DNA of 64,000 nt, taken from the NCBI GenBank assembly GCA_039105265.1, contig JAPFFF010000001.1, positions 9,610,001 to 9,674,000 on the forward strand, in the 5' to 3' direction. How positions within the stretch are numbered: position 1 is the first letter of the stretch; each line of letters starts with the position of its first letter. The notes under the pieces were generated by a model, which was not told the origin of the DNA, ran no database searches, and worked only from the letters and a program-made list of their open reading frames with translations. The position numbers were made by a program, and so were the translations under genes. Source of the DNA: Tritrichomonas musculus. Lineage: Eukaryota > Parabasalia > Tritrichomonadida > Tritrichomonadidae. Positions 52,100-62,760 of this stretch are shown piece by piece.

Positions 52100-55000
52100 C
52101 AACTTTTCCCCACTTTTTGTAATATCTTTCAAAATATTCTATGAGTTTTTGCTAATGGCAAATTAGAAATTCCTTTAAAATATGATAAATATTTATATAT
52201 CTTTTCAAATAAAAATTTTAAATTAATTATTTTATATATATATACATTAATATATATATTTGATTTGTTTAATGTTTTGTTAAAATATATTTTATATTAT
52301 AAACAAGAGAATTTGTAAAAATATCAATTTTTTTACATTTCAATTGCCTCAAATAATTGAATAAAAAAAACATTCTTTCAAAAAATTGAGAATATTTTTC
52401 ATTTATATAAAAATACTTTTATTTAGCCATTTTGAATATCTATAAATATATATGATATCTAAATATTTAATATATTTTGTTGCGTGCTAATATACAATTA
52501 TAGATTATATTTGTTCAAAAATTAAACATAATTGTCAGATTATCTCTATATTTTTCTGGCATAAAGAATTAAATATTATATCTAGGTAATAAATATAATA
52601 TTATATGACATAGATTGATCAAATATCTTTATTTTATGCCAGTATTTATAAATTAAATTAATTAAATTTTTATCAAATACTCCAATGATATGATTATTAA
52701 TGTAATATTTATAAATATAACATTATAAATAAATATTAATAGTTGATCCAATTTATATCCAAAGATACTAATAAAAAAATAATCAAATAAATTCTATATA
52801 TTATATTTCAGTTTTTGAATTAAAATAAGGGTTAGCACTCTCAAAATTAGTAATTCTTTCTCACAAATTGTATAAATATTATCATGCAAATATAACTATT
52901 ATTTTGATTGATTATATTAATTAATAAAAAACAAATCTGTTATAAATTTCATATTTTGAGAAAAAATTAATAATTTAAACTGATTTTGAATTCATATGTT
53001 TTTATCTCTTTATATAGTTAATTAGCATATTATCAATATTATTAATTAAACATATATATAAATTGTTTATATATATATATCAAATATATATATGTAATAT
53101 AATTTTTTTTAAGGATCTTGAAATAAAAAACTTTAAATAAAAAAAAAAACGATTACTTTTTTCGATTATTTATCATTTGGGAAAATTCAAATTTGAATTC
53201 TCCAAATTCGAACAAAGAGTCCATGAACAGCAATCAAAATACCAAAAAAAAATCAACAAAAGAGTCTAACCTTTCATATTCTTTCAGTTTTTTCAAATCC
53301 ATATGTATATCCCATACAATAGGTTCTTGACCAAACGCCAGTTATACTACTATTGATCTCCTATTTATCTCTAGTTTCATATCCAAGTGTTAAAAACCTC
53401 TAGAAATGCTTCTATCATCCATATTTTTCAATATTTTTTTTCTTTTATTTTCATAAGATTAAAAATGTAAACCATAGAAAAATACATATAATTTGTATAA
53501 ACTTTTGAATTTTATTTTTTTTTTATTTTTAAAATATCTCTTATAGAATAAATAGATTTATATAAACATAATAAAGCAAAAGATATGGAGAATAAAAAGT
53601 AAATAAATGTAATAAGAAGAATGTTTATTATCAAATAATTGTTTGATGATCATCAATTGATTTCGTCAAACAAGCTTAAAAGAAAATCTTTTTTGAATTA
53701 AAATGTTCATGTTGACTAGTCTGGTTACCTGCGATCTAATTACGAATTGAGGTCGAGCATATTTGCTTGTGTCAAAGTATGTAGTAATATATTTCATTAT
53801 TTTGTTGTACGGCACAAATGGCTTATCTTCAGTGGCTAATGCTGATATAGCATCAATAATCAATTGCTGTACGGGTGAAAACTTCCCTTTTCGTCTTTTG
53901 TTTCGCACATCCATTGAAGAAATATCTTCAAGCATGTCATCAGCATAATTGTGTACCATCTTATCTTTTGAACTGACTTTGTACTTATTGGCTTTTATTT
54001 TTCTTTTGATTGCTCTTTTCTTTTTATATGCATCTGTTTTTGTTGTTGTGGCTTTCTTTCTTTTTGTTTCTACCAAAGCTTTTTCATGTAACATTACATG
54101 ATTAGGAAGTGTTAACTGAAAAGAATCAAAGATCGCTTTTTTCCAATATGGAACATTCCATTTGATGATTGATACATATGCACGGATTCTCCAGCTAATT
54201 CTAAAGGCTGTGTTTTTGCTGGCTATTGAAGCACGAGAATGGTTAAACGACTCAATTGGGTTGGTAGTATACTCTGGATCAACTTTACTAAATGTATCAG
54301 ATATGTCTGAGATTAATTCATCTAGTGTTTTTAATGCTTTAGCATTATATTCTGGGTCCAGATCCTCATGTTCAATAAAATAGTTTGGCATGCTTTCCCA
54401 TTTCTGGAGTTTTTCTTCATTATTAAAATTTTTGTCATGTAGTAAAATTGAAAAAAAATTTTGAATTAATTCATTAAGGTTTTTCAAATCTTGATCGTTC
54501 ATGCAAATTTGATTTATAATTTTCTTGGTTTTTTTGCATAAATGATTTGTGTCAAATTTAATTTTGGCAAGAGGAAGTTTTTCTGATATTAATTTATGAT
54601 CTGTGAGATCGCAATCATGAATGAAAGTTAGATTGCTTAAGGAGTCTATTTGTGTCCTTTCGATGATATGGTTCAATGAAATGCCTTCCATATTTTTTGA
54701 ATGCTTTTCTGTGGAACTTAAAGAGGCAGCTTGTTCTTTCCCATGGTGAACAAGATGGAAACAAATAATGAAGTTAGTCTTTAAATCCATTAAAATTCCA
54801 AGGCAGTGTTGACCATTTCTTCGGTGGCTCCACGAAGCATCGAAGCCTAATTTTATTTGAGTGGTTTTTTTCAGTTCATCCAATTTTTCTTGGCAAACTT
54901 TTTCGGCTAAATCTCTGAGTACAATATCAATTAAAAACAAGTAATCATAATATATTGTTCTTGATATTATGTATTTCTCTGTCATAGAACAATAAGATTC

Positions 55001-57219
55001 AATTCCTTCATAGCCATATCCATTGATAATGATTGATAATATCTCTTTCAAGTTTCTTTTGATCTTTTCAATGTTTTTTGGTTTGTGTACATTTCTTTCT
55101 AATAATTCTTGAAAAGTTGAATGTCTTAATGTATGTTGATTCATGAAAAACAATAAAAGTGAAGTAAATATAAACTAAAATTTTTGAACTTCACAAAAAG
55201 TCATAAGTAATAAAATTTTCTTTGAAATTTTCACAACTTTCTCAAAAGTCAGAACATAGATAATTGAATGTTAATTTTTTATTATTTCATTCAATTGTTT
55301 CTATCTTAAAAAATAAATCATAATAAAAAATGCTTTTGTTCTACAAATATGCATGACAAATTTGTATATATATTAATTCAATGATAAAGTATTTTGAAAA
55401 TGCTGCATTAAGTTATTTTAATTAAAATTATTAAGAGGATATTTGAATTCATATAACTTTTCAATAATTTCAAAGCCTATGAGAATATATTTTCAATAAA
55501 GTTTTGTATAAAAAAAAATAAATCTAATTCAAAACTTTATATTTATATTATTTCATTTTTAACCATATTTCCATTAACATATTATCGATAATTTTTTTTT
55601 TTACTTTTTAATACTTTTTTTAAAAGGATTGTCTCAAATTTTTATTTTTTTAATAATCTTGCTTGATATGTACTATTTTCAAATTCAAATTAAATAAAAA
55701 ATAAGGAATATAAAAAAATTCTTACAATTTTAGAGAGGAATAATCGAAGATAATCCAATTTTATGAATTTTTTCTAAAAAGAAAATATTTGATAAATCTA
55801 TAAAAAAGCATGAATAGATATTCACGCTTTTTAATATTTCAGGATTTATCAAAAAGTTTCTCATTGACCGTGTATAAACTGAAAAAGTTCTAAAAACTAT
55901 TTTCAGATAAACTTTTTCTAATTACTCAGCCAATTAAAAATAGAAATTAAAATCATCTAAATAAAAAAAAAAAAGTAAAATGTTAAAAAAAAATTTTTTT
56001 GCCTGAAATAAAAAATTGATTTTAAAAACATCTTATATTTATGACCATATTACTAGATATCAAATAATTTATTTAAAATTGTTATTATTATTATAAGATA
56101 TGCTTATTTATATATATTTCCAAAAATTGAAATAAAAACCTAAAATTATTTTTAATACTATTCAATTGTATCAAAAGTTAAAATAATTAAAATGGCCATT
56201 ATCACGATTTAAATAGTGATAAAATGATATATTCATTTTAATTTATTATAATTAAATAATATAATAAGTATATTATATGTTAGTAAATATATTAATTAAT
56301 ATAATAAATAGATAAGAGCAATAATAAATTTTAGTTAAAATTTTAATTTTAATTCAAATTTTACAATTATCCATTATTTTTATAAAAACTGATTTCATTC
56401 CAAAACGCTTTTTTTTCGTTTTCAAGGCAATATATTGATTTCAAAATCAAATTAGGGTATTTGTTATGCAGTATTAAATACGATAAAAACATTTTATTAC
56501 GAAATGCTGCAATTTTCATTATCCAAATTTTTCAATTGTTTGCTTTTCAACTATTGTATCAAGCATTTTTAATCAATACATTTGGTATCGATTATATATA
56601 CACTTTAATGATTTCTAACAATTCTCCTTCTACAAGAGCCGACTTGAAAAATAAAAATTTTCATGTTGTAAAATCAAAATTATTTTATCCCTACCAAAAA
56701 AATGTATTTTTTAGTGTTGACATCAAATATGGATGTAAAATATTCATATTAAAAAAATATTTCATCCAAATTCCATGAGGACTAGCAGATCAAGAATTGG
56801 TGTTTTCAAAATTATAAAAAAATTCATTATTTCTCATCATCTACGTAGCATTGTTTAACAATAATTGACAAATATTTATAGATGCATGGCATATATATAT
56901 AATATCATAATTTTATTAATAAAAAACCATTCAAGTAATAATTGCATAATCCTAATTTTTGTTATTTTATTTTTTTCCTTTTTTATTCATTTTTCTGAGA
57001 AAAATACAAAATTTAGAATATTTTACGTTCATCTGTGTTGATTAGAAGTTGAAAATTTGATTTGATAGCTCTGTGGAGCTCCTTTTTTTCTGTACATTTG
57101 AATGCCCCTCAGAAAAGATTGAATTTGCATAGAAATAAATTCAATGATCATACAATTCATTCAAGCAGCACATAGAATAAATTAAAAGATTTCAAAAAAA
57201 AGAAAAGCCAACTTTACCC
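52081..57219 (-). mobile_element. Kolobok-type DNA transposon with TTAA duplication
   Basis: The left end is GGGTAAAGTTGGCTTTTCT, matched in inverse at the right end (57201-57219). Both are flanked by TTAA (52077-52080 and 57220-57223), the target of the Kolobok and piggyBac superfamilies. The one long gene inside is an uninterrupted DDE transposase on the minus strand with Kolobok-like spacing. At 5.1 kb it is longer than the gene requires; the flanks of the gene are AT-rich with no further supported gene. Ends, target sites and enzyme all look intact, so it may be autonomous or recently active. Confidence 0.8.
53666..55144 (-). CDS. Kolobok-like DDE transposase with a linker-histone-like C-terminus
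   Basis: 492 residues from the ATG at 55144; the frame opens three codons earlier at a TTG. The catalytic pattern is LGFDASWSHRRNGQHC (Asp-102), FIHDCDLTDHK (Asp-177/179), IKFDTNHLCKKTKK (the family's D.NH..K), and NPIESFNHSR (Glu-298), followed by an RIRAYVSIIKWN helix. The order and spacing are those of the Kolobok superfamily. After a Lys/Arg-rich linker (~365-400), the last ~70 residues (SPVQQLIIDAISALA ... LVNMNILIQKRFSFKLV) read like the winged-helix globular domain of linker histones, which also begins near PV..LI..AI and ends LV..G.L.Q....SFKL. That domain may serve for DNA or nucleosome binding. Confidence 0.8.
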   Translation of the reverse strand: MNQHTLRHSTFQELLERNVHKPKNIEKIKRNLKEILSIIINGYGYEGIESYCSMTEKYIISRTIYYDYLFLIDIVLRDLAEKVCQEKLDELKKTTQIKLGFDASWSHRRNGQHCLGILMDLKTNFIICFHLVHHGKEQAASLSSTEKHSKNMEGISLNHIIERTQIDSLSNLTFIHDCDLTDHKLISEKLPLAKIKFDTNHLCKKTKKIINQICMNDQDLKNLNELIQNFFSILLHDKNFNNEEKLQKWESMPNYFIEHEDLDPEYNAKALKTLDELISDISDTFSKVDPEYTTNPIESFNHSRASIASKNTAFRISWRIRAYVSIIKWNVPYWKKAIFDSFQLTLPNHVMLHEKALVETKRKKATTTKTDAYKKKRAIKRKIKANKYKVSSKDKMVHNYADDMLEDISSMDVRNKRRKGKFSPVQQLIIDAISALATEDKPFVPYNKIMKYITTYFDTSKYARPQFVIRSQVTRLVNMNILIQKRFSFKLV

Positions 57220-57223
57220 TTAA
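57201..57223. repeat. Right terminal inverted repeat plus TTAA
   Basis: AGAAAAGCCAACTTTACCC then TTAA, the inverse of the left end. Confidence 0.85.
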
Positions 57224-58236
57224 TCATTTTATTTAATAATTCATAAGAAATAACTTTTTAAAAGATTTATTAAAATCGCCAAAAGACCAGAAAGAATCAC
57301 CAAGACCAGGTCTTTTTTTTACATTTGGGTATATTTTACAAGCTTAGTTTAATTTATAAATTTTGAATGAGTGTTTTGTTATGATAATAATAATGATATT
57401 TTTTACAAAACTAGTGTTATGTAATGACAAAAGTTAGATTATGTAAATTCAATTTAAATATAAACAAAATAATAAGAGAAGAGAAGAGGGAAAAAAGAAT
57501 AATGAGGAGAAAAAATAAGGAAAAATTAAAGTTTATCTAACAAATTGTTGAATAGAAAGCAAAAGAAAACTAAATGAAATTTTGTACTTCATTAAATATA
57601 TAGAGAAATACAAAACAGATTAGTAAAAAATAGCTCATTCAATCTCATAATAATTCAAAAATATTAATAGAGCCAATAAAAAGTATTGAAAAAAACTTTC
57701 TAAAAGCTCTTGTATTTCCGCTATTAGTAGAAAAAAGCGAAAATTAATACTGATTAAAATAAATTTAATCAGTTCGAACTAAGTACAAATCCTCTATTCA
57801 AAAGGACAAAATGCTTAGTTAGAATGCCATTTAACATTTCCATTTAAGAAAATGTCAAACGACGTTAAGATACGATATCACAGAAAAAGTGATATAGCAT
57901 CTGCTCTGCCTATTGTGACAAAGTAAAAGAAATAATGAAAATTGTTTATCAATTTTGATAAAATCGCATATATTTTCTTATGAAAAAGAAAAAGTATGCA
58001 ATCTAGATAAATGGAACATAGAAAGCAAACAAGAACTGAAAAAACACTAGTTTTTTCTGGAATAGATATGTTTCGCAAACATATCTGAAATTCACATACC
58101 TGCTATCATCATAAGATGAAGAAGTGAATTCCTAATTAAAAAATGCGTAAAAACGGCTAGTTTGCAAAAAAAAATCATTGCTGGAAATAAACAATTTTTT
58201 CTATTAAAAGAAAAAAATTCAGCGGAAGCGCAAATA
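57224..58236. other. Intergenic region right of the Kolobok element
   Basis: The first 25 bases (TCATTTTATTTAATAATTC) are an inverse of the sequence just left of the element (GAATTATT... at 52052), so the insertion target itself was a palindromic AT stretch. A degenerate AAGACC/GGTCTT hairpin lies at about 57310. No gene is supported. Confidence 0.5.
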
Positions 58237-58965
58237 CTAAAAATTGAAGAGGTCAACATCACTATATCCATCATAGAAATTGTTAGCCTCGTCATTATCG
58301 TTAAAAAGAGAAACTGATAAATTAAAGAGATCTGAACTCAGATCATCTTTCATTGGGAACTCAGGAGGACTCTGGTCAGAACTTATCTTGTTCATTGATC
58401 CTTCGATCTTTGTCGATGAACCCATCTTGGGTAAATCAACGATTGAATTTCTAATCAAATCTGTATTTTGGGCCTCTGAACTGATCGGAGCCCCTAAATC
58501 AGAAGCATGGGTTGGCATTTGATGACCTTTCCTTCTCACTCGTTTCTCTTGAACAGTGTGATTAGTCAATACAACCCAGCGATTCTTAATGTTAACATCA
58601 GTTCTAGATGGGAAATATTTAGCTATAACGGACCACTGCGATCCAAGCTCTTTATATTTCTCTTGGAGTAACTGATCCTCTGCGTGAGTCCAAGGTTCTT
58701 TACAAACTTTAGGACTTAAATAATTCTTCCAACGTTCTCTGCATTGTCTGCAGTTTCTTGTTCCCATTTGTTCTGCGATCCTTTTCCAGTTGGATTCGCC
58801 ATATTGAGAAACAATAAAAGTTAATTTTTCATCTTCTTCAGGTGAAAATTTTCTTTTTGAATGTTTTGATTCCATAGCTGGAACATTGTTATAAATGAAT
58901 GGCATTTGATTTGTTGGGGTTGGCATTATTGATGAGAAGAAGCACATTGGAAAAGTAGACATCAT
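58237..58965 (-). CDS. Two-repeat Myb DNA-binding protein
   Basis: 242 residues. Two Myb repeats at about residues 36-135: KFSPEEDEKLTFIVSQYG with SNWKRIAEQM and RNCRQCRERWKNYLSP, then PWTHAEDQLLQEKYKELG with SQWSVIAKYFPSRTDVNIKNRW. It is closer to the classic c-Myb pattern than the Myb at 39014. A basic KRVRRKG follows the second repeat, then a Ser/Asp-rich acidic tail that could activate transcription. It is about the size of T. vaginalis Myb1-3, which control adhesin genes; its target is unknown. Confidence 0.88.
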   Translation of the reverse strand: MMSTFPMCFFSSIMPTPTNQMPFIYNNVPAMESKHSKRKFSPEEDEKLTFIVSQYGESNWKRIAEQMGTRNCRQCRERWKNYLSPKVCKEPWTHAEDQLLQEKYKELGSQWSVIAKYFPSRTDVNIKNRWVVLTNHTVQEKRVRRKGHQMPTHASDLGAPISSEAQNTDLIRNSIVDLPKMGSSTKIEGSMNKISSDQSPPEFPMKDDLSSDLFNLSVSLFNDNDEANNFYDGYSDVDLFNF

Positions 58966-58972
58966 TAATAAT

Positions 58973-58978
58973 AATGAA
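58973..58978 (-). promoter_or_regulatory. TTCATT initiator before the Myb gene
   Basis: Minus-strand TTCATTATTATTAATGATG puts the initiator A at 58975, ten bases before the first of two adjacent ATG codons. Confidence 0.45.
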
Positions 58979-61403
58979 AAAAAATTTAATATAACTGATA
59001 GTTCATATTTCTAGGCCAAAGAGTCTTAAATTGTATCGATTATTTTTATTTCAATTTTCTTTTGTTTGTCTCAAAAAAAAATTGGTTTATCACAATTTAC
59101 TTCTATCAAAACACTTTTATTTGAAAAAATGCGGTTTCCGTTATTTTTTTCAATAAAATTGAGAAAGAAATCAGAAAAAAATAAAATCAAGATGAAATAT
59201 TTCAATGCAATTATTACTGTTTTGATTGAAATCCTTGTAAAGAATTATAGTTATTTTTATTTATTCATTTCAATATAATTGAAACAAAAAATGTAAAGAA
59301 TTTACCAAATACTTTAAATATAATGTTGTTCATTAAAGAATGTGATGTTATCCCATATGTGAGTAAATAATAAATTGAGTATTATTCAATTAATTATTAT
59401 CGATTTTCAAGACAATTTTATAAAGAGTATGAAATTGTTCATTATGAATATGTATGAGGCCTTTTCAAAGATGTGGGTAAATTAAAAAAAAAAAAAAAAT
59501 CATAGAAACTAATGAGACACCATCGCGAGTGGCTTTTTGAATGTGATTTTAGAGAAAGCTTTCAAAAAAAAACCCCTAACATTTTGATTTTTGTGATAAA
59601 ATGAATATTTGTTTATGCATTTGTTTTCTATATAATATTATTAATCAAAAGTTAATTTAACCATATTGCCAATAAATGCATTGTTAAAGAGATACTTAAA
59701 TGATTATTTAAAAAGTATTTTGTTTCCTTATATTTCCTATATTATCATATTTATATAAGATATTAGCACTGTTATAAAGAATACATGTTTATTTATTTTT
59801 AATAAATTAAGAATTTAAAAATGAAAATAACTAAAAATTAGATATATGCATTAATTAACAATATATTATATTAATATAAAACTATATATTATAAAAAATT
59901 ATATATATTTACTCATAATGATATATTTATTAATATAAAAATATTTCAAATCTAAATAATCACTATATACAAAACAACTCGTTTTTCTAACCCGGTAGCT
60001 CAAATATTCTGAAGAATAATTCAAAATAACTCGTTTTTCTAACCCTAAATGCTCAAATATTCAATTGAATTTCTGAATATTCTTTTAAAAATAAATAAAA
60101 AAATTTTTAGTTATCTATTTTAACATAACCAATTTTCAACATAAAATTAAATTGAATCTCTATTATCTTGACATATTAATGAATTTATATTTATTTACTT
60201 TTTTATTAAATATTAGAAAAAGATATTACATTAAATAAAACAAAATTTATTTTATTATTTTAGAAAAGATCAAAATTTATGATAATATTTGAAGAACTAA
60301 AATCATTTAAGTTACCAAAATAATTAAAATTCTTTTATTTATTGAATTCATATTTATTCCATTTATTTAGGAATAATAAATCAGAACACTAGATGTGTTC
60401 ATTTATCAGGACACAAAAATTGAGTTTAATACAACTATTTTTAAAGATTATGTTATGTTCACCATGGTTAATAAGATTTTAAGTAAATAATTACAAATAA
60501 ATTTCTAAGCATCGGTAAAACCTATTAAATATATAAAAAGTGAAATAAACCACAGAAAATATACTAGTTTTCGAATATTTCATTATATCTTGCTAAAAAT
60601 TTTATTAAAAATCATTTAAAAGATTTAATAAATATATAGTATTAAATATATATATTTACATTATATATTACGAATTAATGATTAATTTATTTACATTTGG
60701 AATATAAAATTTAATTCTTTCGATTATTTTTGATTTTAACTTTTGGAATTGGATTAAGTGTTAAATATATAAATTAATCAAGCAAATATTTTTAACAAGT
60801 TTTAAATATTTTAAAAGTTTTTAAAACTGATGATCATAAATTTTCAGTTTAACGAAAATTTAAACGAAAATGCATCTAGTCTATAGTTATACAATGGATT
60901 TACTAATGTTTAACCAGAAGAAATTGCAATTCTATTTCTGACATATAATATTGCAAATATTAAGATTTTAATTTCAAAATATCTGATTAAAATTGTCCTA
61001 TAAACATAAATATAATGTGAATAAACATAATATATATTTTAAATTAAGTAAATATAATATTTTGTTGAGATAAAAATATTTTGCAGGTATCGCAGAAAAA
61101 TTGTAAACATTAATGTTAAAGATGCTCGAAAAAAGTGTCATACTCGAATTATGTGTCAGACATTTTTTTGTTTTTTTAAAAATACTGATAAAAGTATTTT
61201 ATTATTATTAAATATTAATACACATTTAAAAAAGAATTTTTAAATTAGAAATTTTGTTTTATTTTGTTTTTTTAATTCATTTTCATTTTATATTCATAAA
61301 AAGATCAAAACAATGTCAATTATTATTCAATTTAGTTCAATATCTTCTTAAATTTTAAATAATATTATTAATAAAACAATAGCAATAAAATAAAAATGAA
61401 TTT
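58979..61403. other. 2.4-kb AT-rich intergenic region
   Basis: No supported gene. One direct repeat of period 52: CAACTCGTTTTTCTAACCC at about 59974 recurs as TAACTCGTTTTTCTAACCC at about 60027, each followed by a GCTCAAATATTC string. Confidence 0.5.
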
Positions 61404-61825
61404 TTATCCATTATTTTCATCTGTATCATCTTCATATTCATTATTTTCAAAGCATTGAACTGGGATTCTATCTTTATACTCTTTTCCATGAACAACTGGT
61501 GTAGTTTCTAATCCACGAATCCTAACAGCATTTTGAATGTTAACTTTTATGTATACTTTCTGATCATTTTCTTCATCTGCACATTTATAAAAACCTGCTT
61601 GCTCGAAAGCGGAACAAATGTTTGAAGAAAGTGCAACTGATTCCCAAGAGTTCAAGATTTTAACAATTTCTTCTGATTGTTCACTAAGACCTTTTTTTAC
61701 ATGAATTCTTGTTTTCCTTTTTTTTTTTGTATTCCAAATAAACCAATGTCGAGGACTTGCAATTGGTCGGAGGAATTTGGAGGTTCAATAAAGAGAAAAA
61801 CTCCATAAAAAATGCATTGAGTAGT
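61404..61825 (-). pseudogene. 3' end of a pogo/Tigger-type transposase gene, frameshifted
   Basis: The last frame contains GLSEQSEEIVKILNSWESVA and ICSAFEQAGFYKC, the C-terminal pattern of pogo/Tigger (CENP-B-like) DDE transposases. Immediately upstream, in another frame, stands IEPPNSSDQLQVLDIGLFG, which carries the third catalytic Asp in the family's PP.SS..LQ.LD motif. The frames change at an 11-base A tract (61717-61727 read on the minus strand), so the gene is broken there. Everything N-terminal is missing: the remnant is cut at about 61825, exactly where base composition changes, which suggests that a later insertion split or truncated it. Confidence 0.8.
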
Positions 61826-61829
61826 ATAT

Positions 61830-61880
61830 ACGAGTCGGTTTCCGCTGGGGCTGGCACCCCAAGCGTCAACACGAACTCGT
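61830..61880. other. Strong two-stem hairpin at an element boundary
   Basis: The outer stem pairs ACGAGTCG (61830-61837) with CGAACTCGT (61872-61880), one bulged A. The inner stem pairs CGCTGGGG (61843-61850) with CCCCAAGCG (61857-61865), one bulged A, over a six-base loop. Between them is an internal loop in which, on the minus strand, GA faces GA. Its GC-rich stems in this background imply selection or recent arrival. It may be the terminal structure of the element to the right or a structured RNA. Confidence 0.6.
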
Positions 61881-61881
61881 C

Positions 61882-61945
61882 ATAAAAGAAAAAGAAAAGA
61901 AAAGAAAAAGAAAAGAAAAGAAAAAAGAAAAAAAGAAAAAAATAT
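61882..61945. repeat. AAAAG microsatellite
   Basis: A run of imperfect AAAAG and AAAAAG units directly after the hairpin. Confidence 0.8.
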
Positions 61946-61965
61946 TCTTGTTCTCACTACTGCTC

Positions 61966-62032
61966 CCCATCAATGAAACGGCACAGGTACCCCACCCCAC
62001 AACCGCCCATCTATGAAACGGCACAGGTACCT
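61966..62032. repeat. Two tandem copies of a GC-rich 40-bp unit
   Basis: CCCATCAATGAAACGGCACA, then GGTACC, starting at 61966 recurs at 62006 with one change. Tandem repeats near the ends are known in large transposons such as Polintons. Confidence 0.75.
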
Positions 62033-62080
62033 GCCCCGAGAATCTCGTACCTACTACAACAAAAATTAAAATAAAAGAAG

Positions 62081-62431
62081 TTAGATTTTACTAAGTAGTT
62101 CTTCTATATGAGGTAGTTCAGCATTAGTTTGAACACCTACATCCCAAAGGTCTTCAGTTTGAACACCTATCTCTTTATATTCATAGGGAATAAAATGACA
62201 CTCTGTCACTATAAACATTTCTTCTTCTTCTTCTTCTTGATGTTCCTTATAGTTTTTATACAAGCCCACTCGCTTTTTTTTCTTTGGGAACTTGGTAATG
62301 TTTCTTTCTTTGTCATCAAGAGGATAATGACGAGGTTCATTATTATCAATTCTATCAACAATGATTTTCCCCCACTTGTTCATACGAAAATAAAAATGAA
62401 ATGAATCATTTAAAAAGTGAGTAAATGTCAT
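62081..62431 (-). CDS. Unknown element-encoded protein with two QT motifs
   Basis: 117 residues from the ATG at 62431. A basic N-terminal half (FPKKKKRVGLYKNYK) is followed by a Glu run and a tail with EIGVQTEDL and DVGVQTNAEL. No family is recognised. Its start overlaps the start of the divergent HNH gene by seven bases, an unusually tight head-to-head arrangement for this genome, pointing to a compact mobile element. The QT motifs resemble the dynein light chain LC8 anchor. Confidence 0.55.
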   Translation of the reverse strand: MTFTHFLNDSFHFYFRMNKWGKIIVDRIDNNEPRHYPLDDKERNITKFPKKKKRVGLYKNYKEHQEEEEEEMFIVTECHFIPYEYKEIGVQTEDLWDVGVQTNAELPHIEELLSKI

Positions 62432-62760
62432 TTGTGCCACTCAAAGGCTTTACTAACGACTATGAGATACTGAATAGGTACCCCTTTACTATAAGACGTA
62501 AGAGTAATCATTTTATATGCAAAGATGCAAAACATATAAAGGGGTATATACGAGTATGTCTAAATGGCAACTACTACTTGAAACATGTACTTATAGCAAG
62601 ACAGTTCATACCTAATGATGACCCACAACATAAAATAGAGGTAGACCATATCAATAGGAATAGGGCTGACTACCATCTAAGCAACTTAAGATGGATAACC
62701 CCAACTGATAGTAACTATAACAGGGATATGCCCAAAATTATAAATGCGAGGGCAGATTAG
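62425..62760 (+). CDS. HNH-family endonuclease (NUMOD4-like start)
   Basis: 111 residues. The N-terminus FVPLKGFTNDYEILNRYPF resembles the NUMOD4-type start of homing nucleases; LKHVLIARQFIP and EVDHINRNRADYHLSNLRW carry the HNH core, with the His of VDHINR, a downstream Asn and the NLRW end. Such proteins cleave DNA and are common in phages, large viruses and large transposons. It is complete and probably active. It is packed head-to-head with the preceding minus-strand gene and tail-to-tail with the next. It is clearly less AT-rich than host genes. Confidence 0.75.
   Translation: MSFVPLKGFTNDYEILNRYPFTIRRKSNHFICKDAKHIKGYIRVCLNGNYYLKHVLIARQFIPNDDPQHKIEVDHINRNRADYHLSNLRWITPTDSNYNRDMPKIINARAD

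Noticed and set aside
56461-56778. 105-residue plus-strand open frame inside the Kolobok element
   Set aside because: AT-driven composition (Ile, Phe, Tyr, Lys), no motif, no initiator-like context; treated as chance.
57878-58295. Two minus-strand frames of 66-67 residues overlapping the Myb 3' end
   Set aside because: One overlaps the Myb tail in another frame and the other is hydrophobic AT translation; no support.
59066-59278. 70-residue open frame upstream of the Myb gene on the other strand
   Set aside because: Low complexity, no recognisable domain, and no better than expected by chance in this composition.
60017-60060. TAACCCTAA string resembling a telomeric repeat
   Set aside because: A single occurrence in a non-repetitive context, so not a telomere tract.
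61830-61880. Hairpin considered as a hammerhead or HDV-like ribozyme or a tRNA
   Set aside because: No CUGAUGA plus three-way junction, no HDV-type pseudoknot, and no TTC or anticodon arms; only a two-stem hairpin can be supported.
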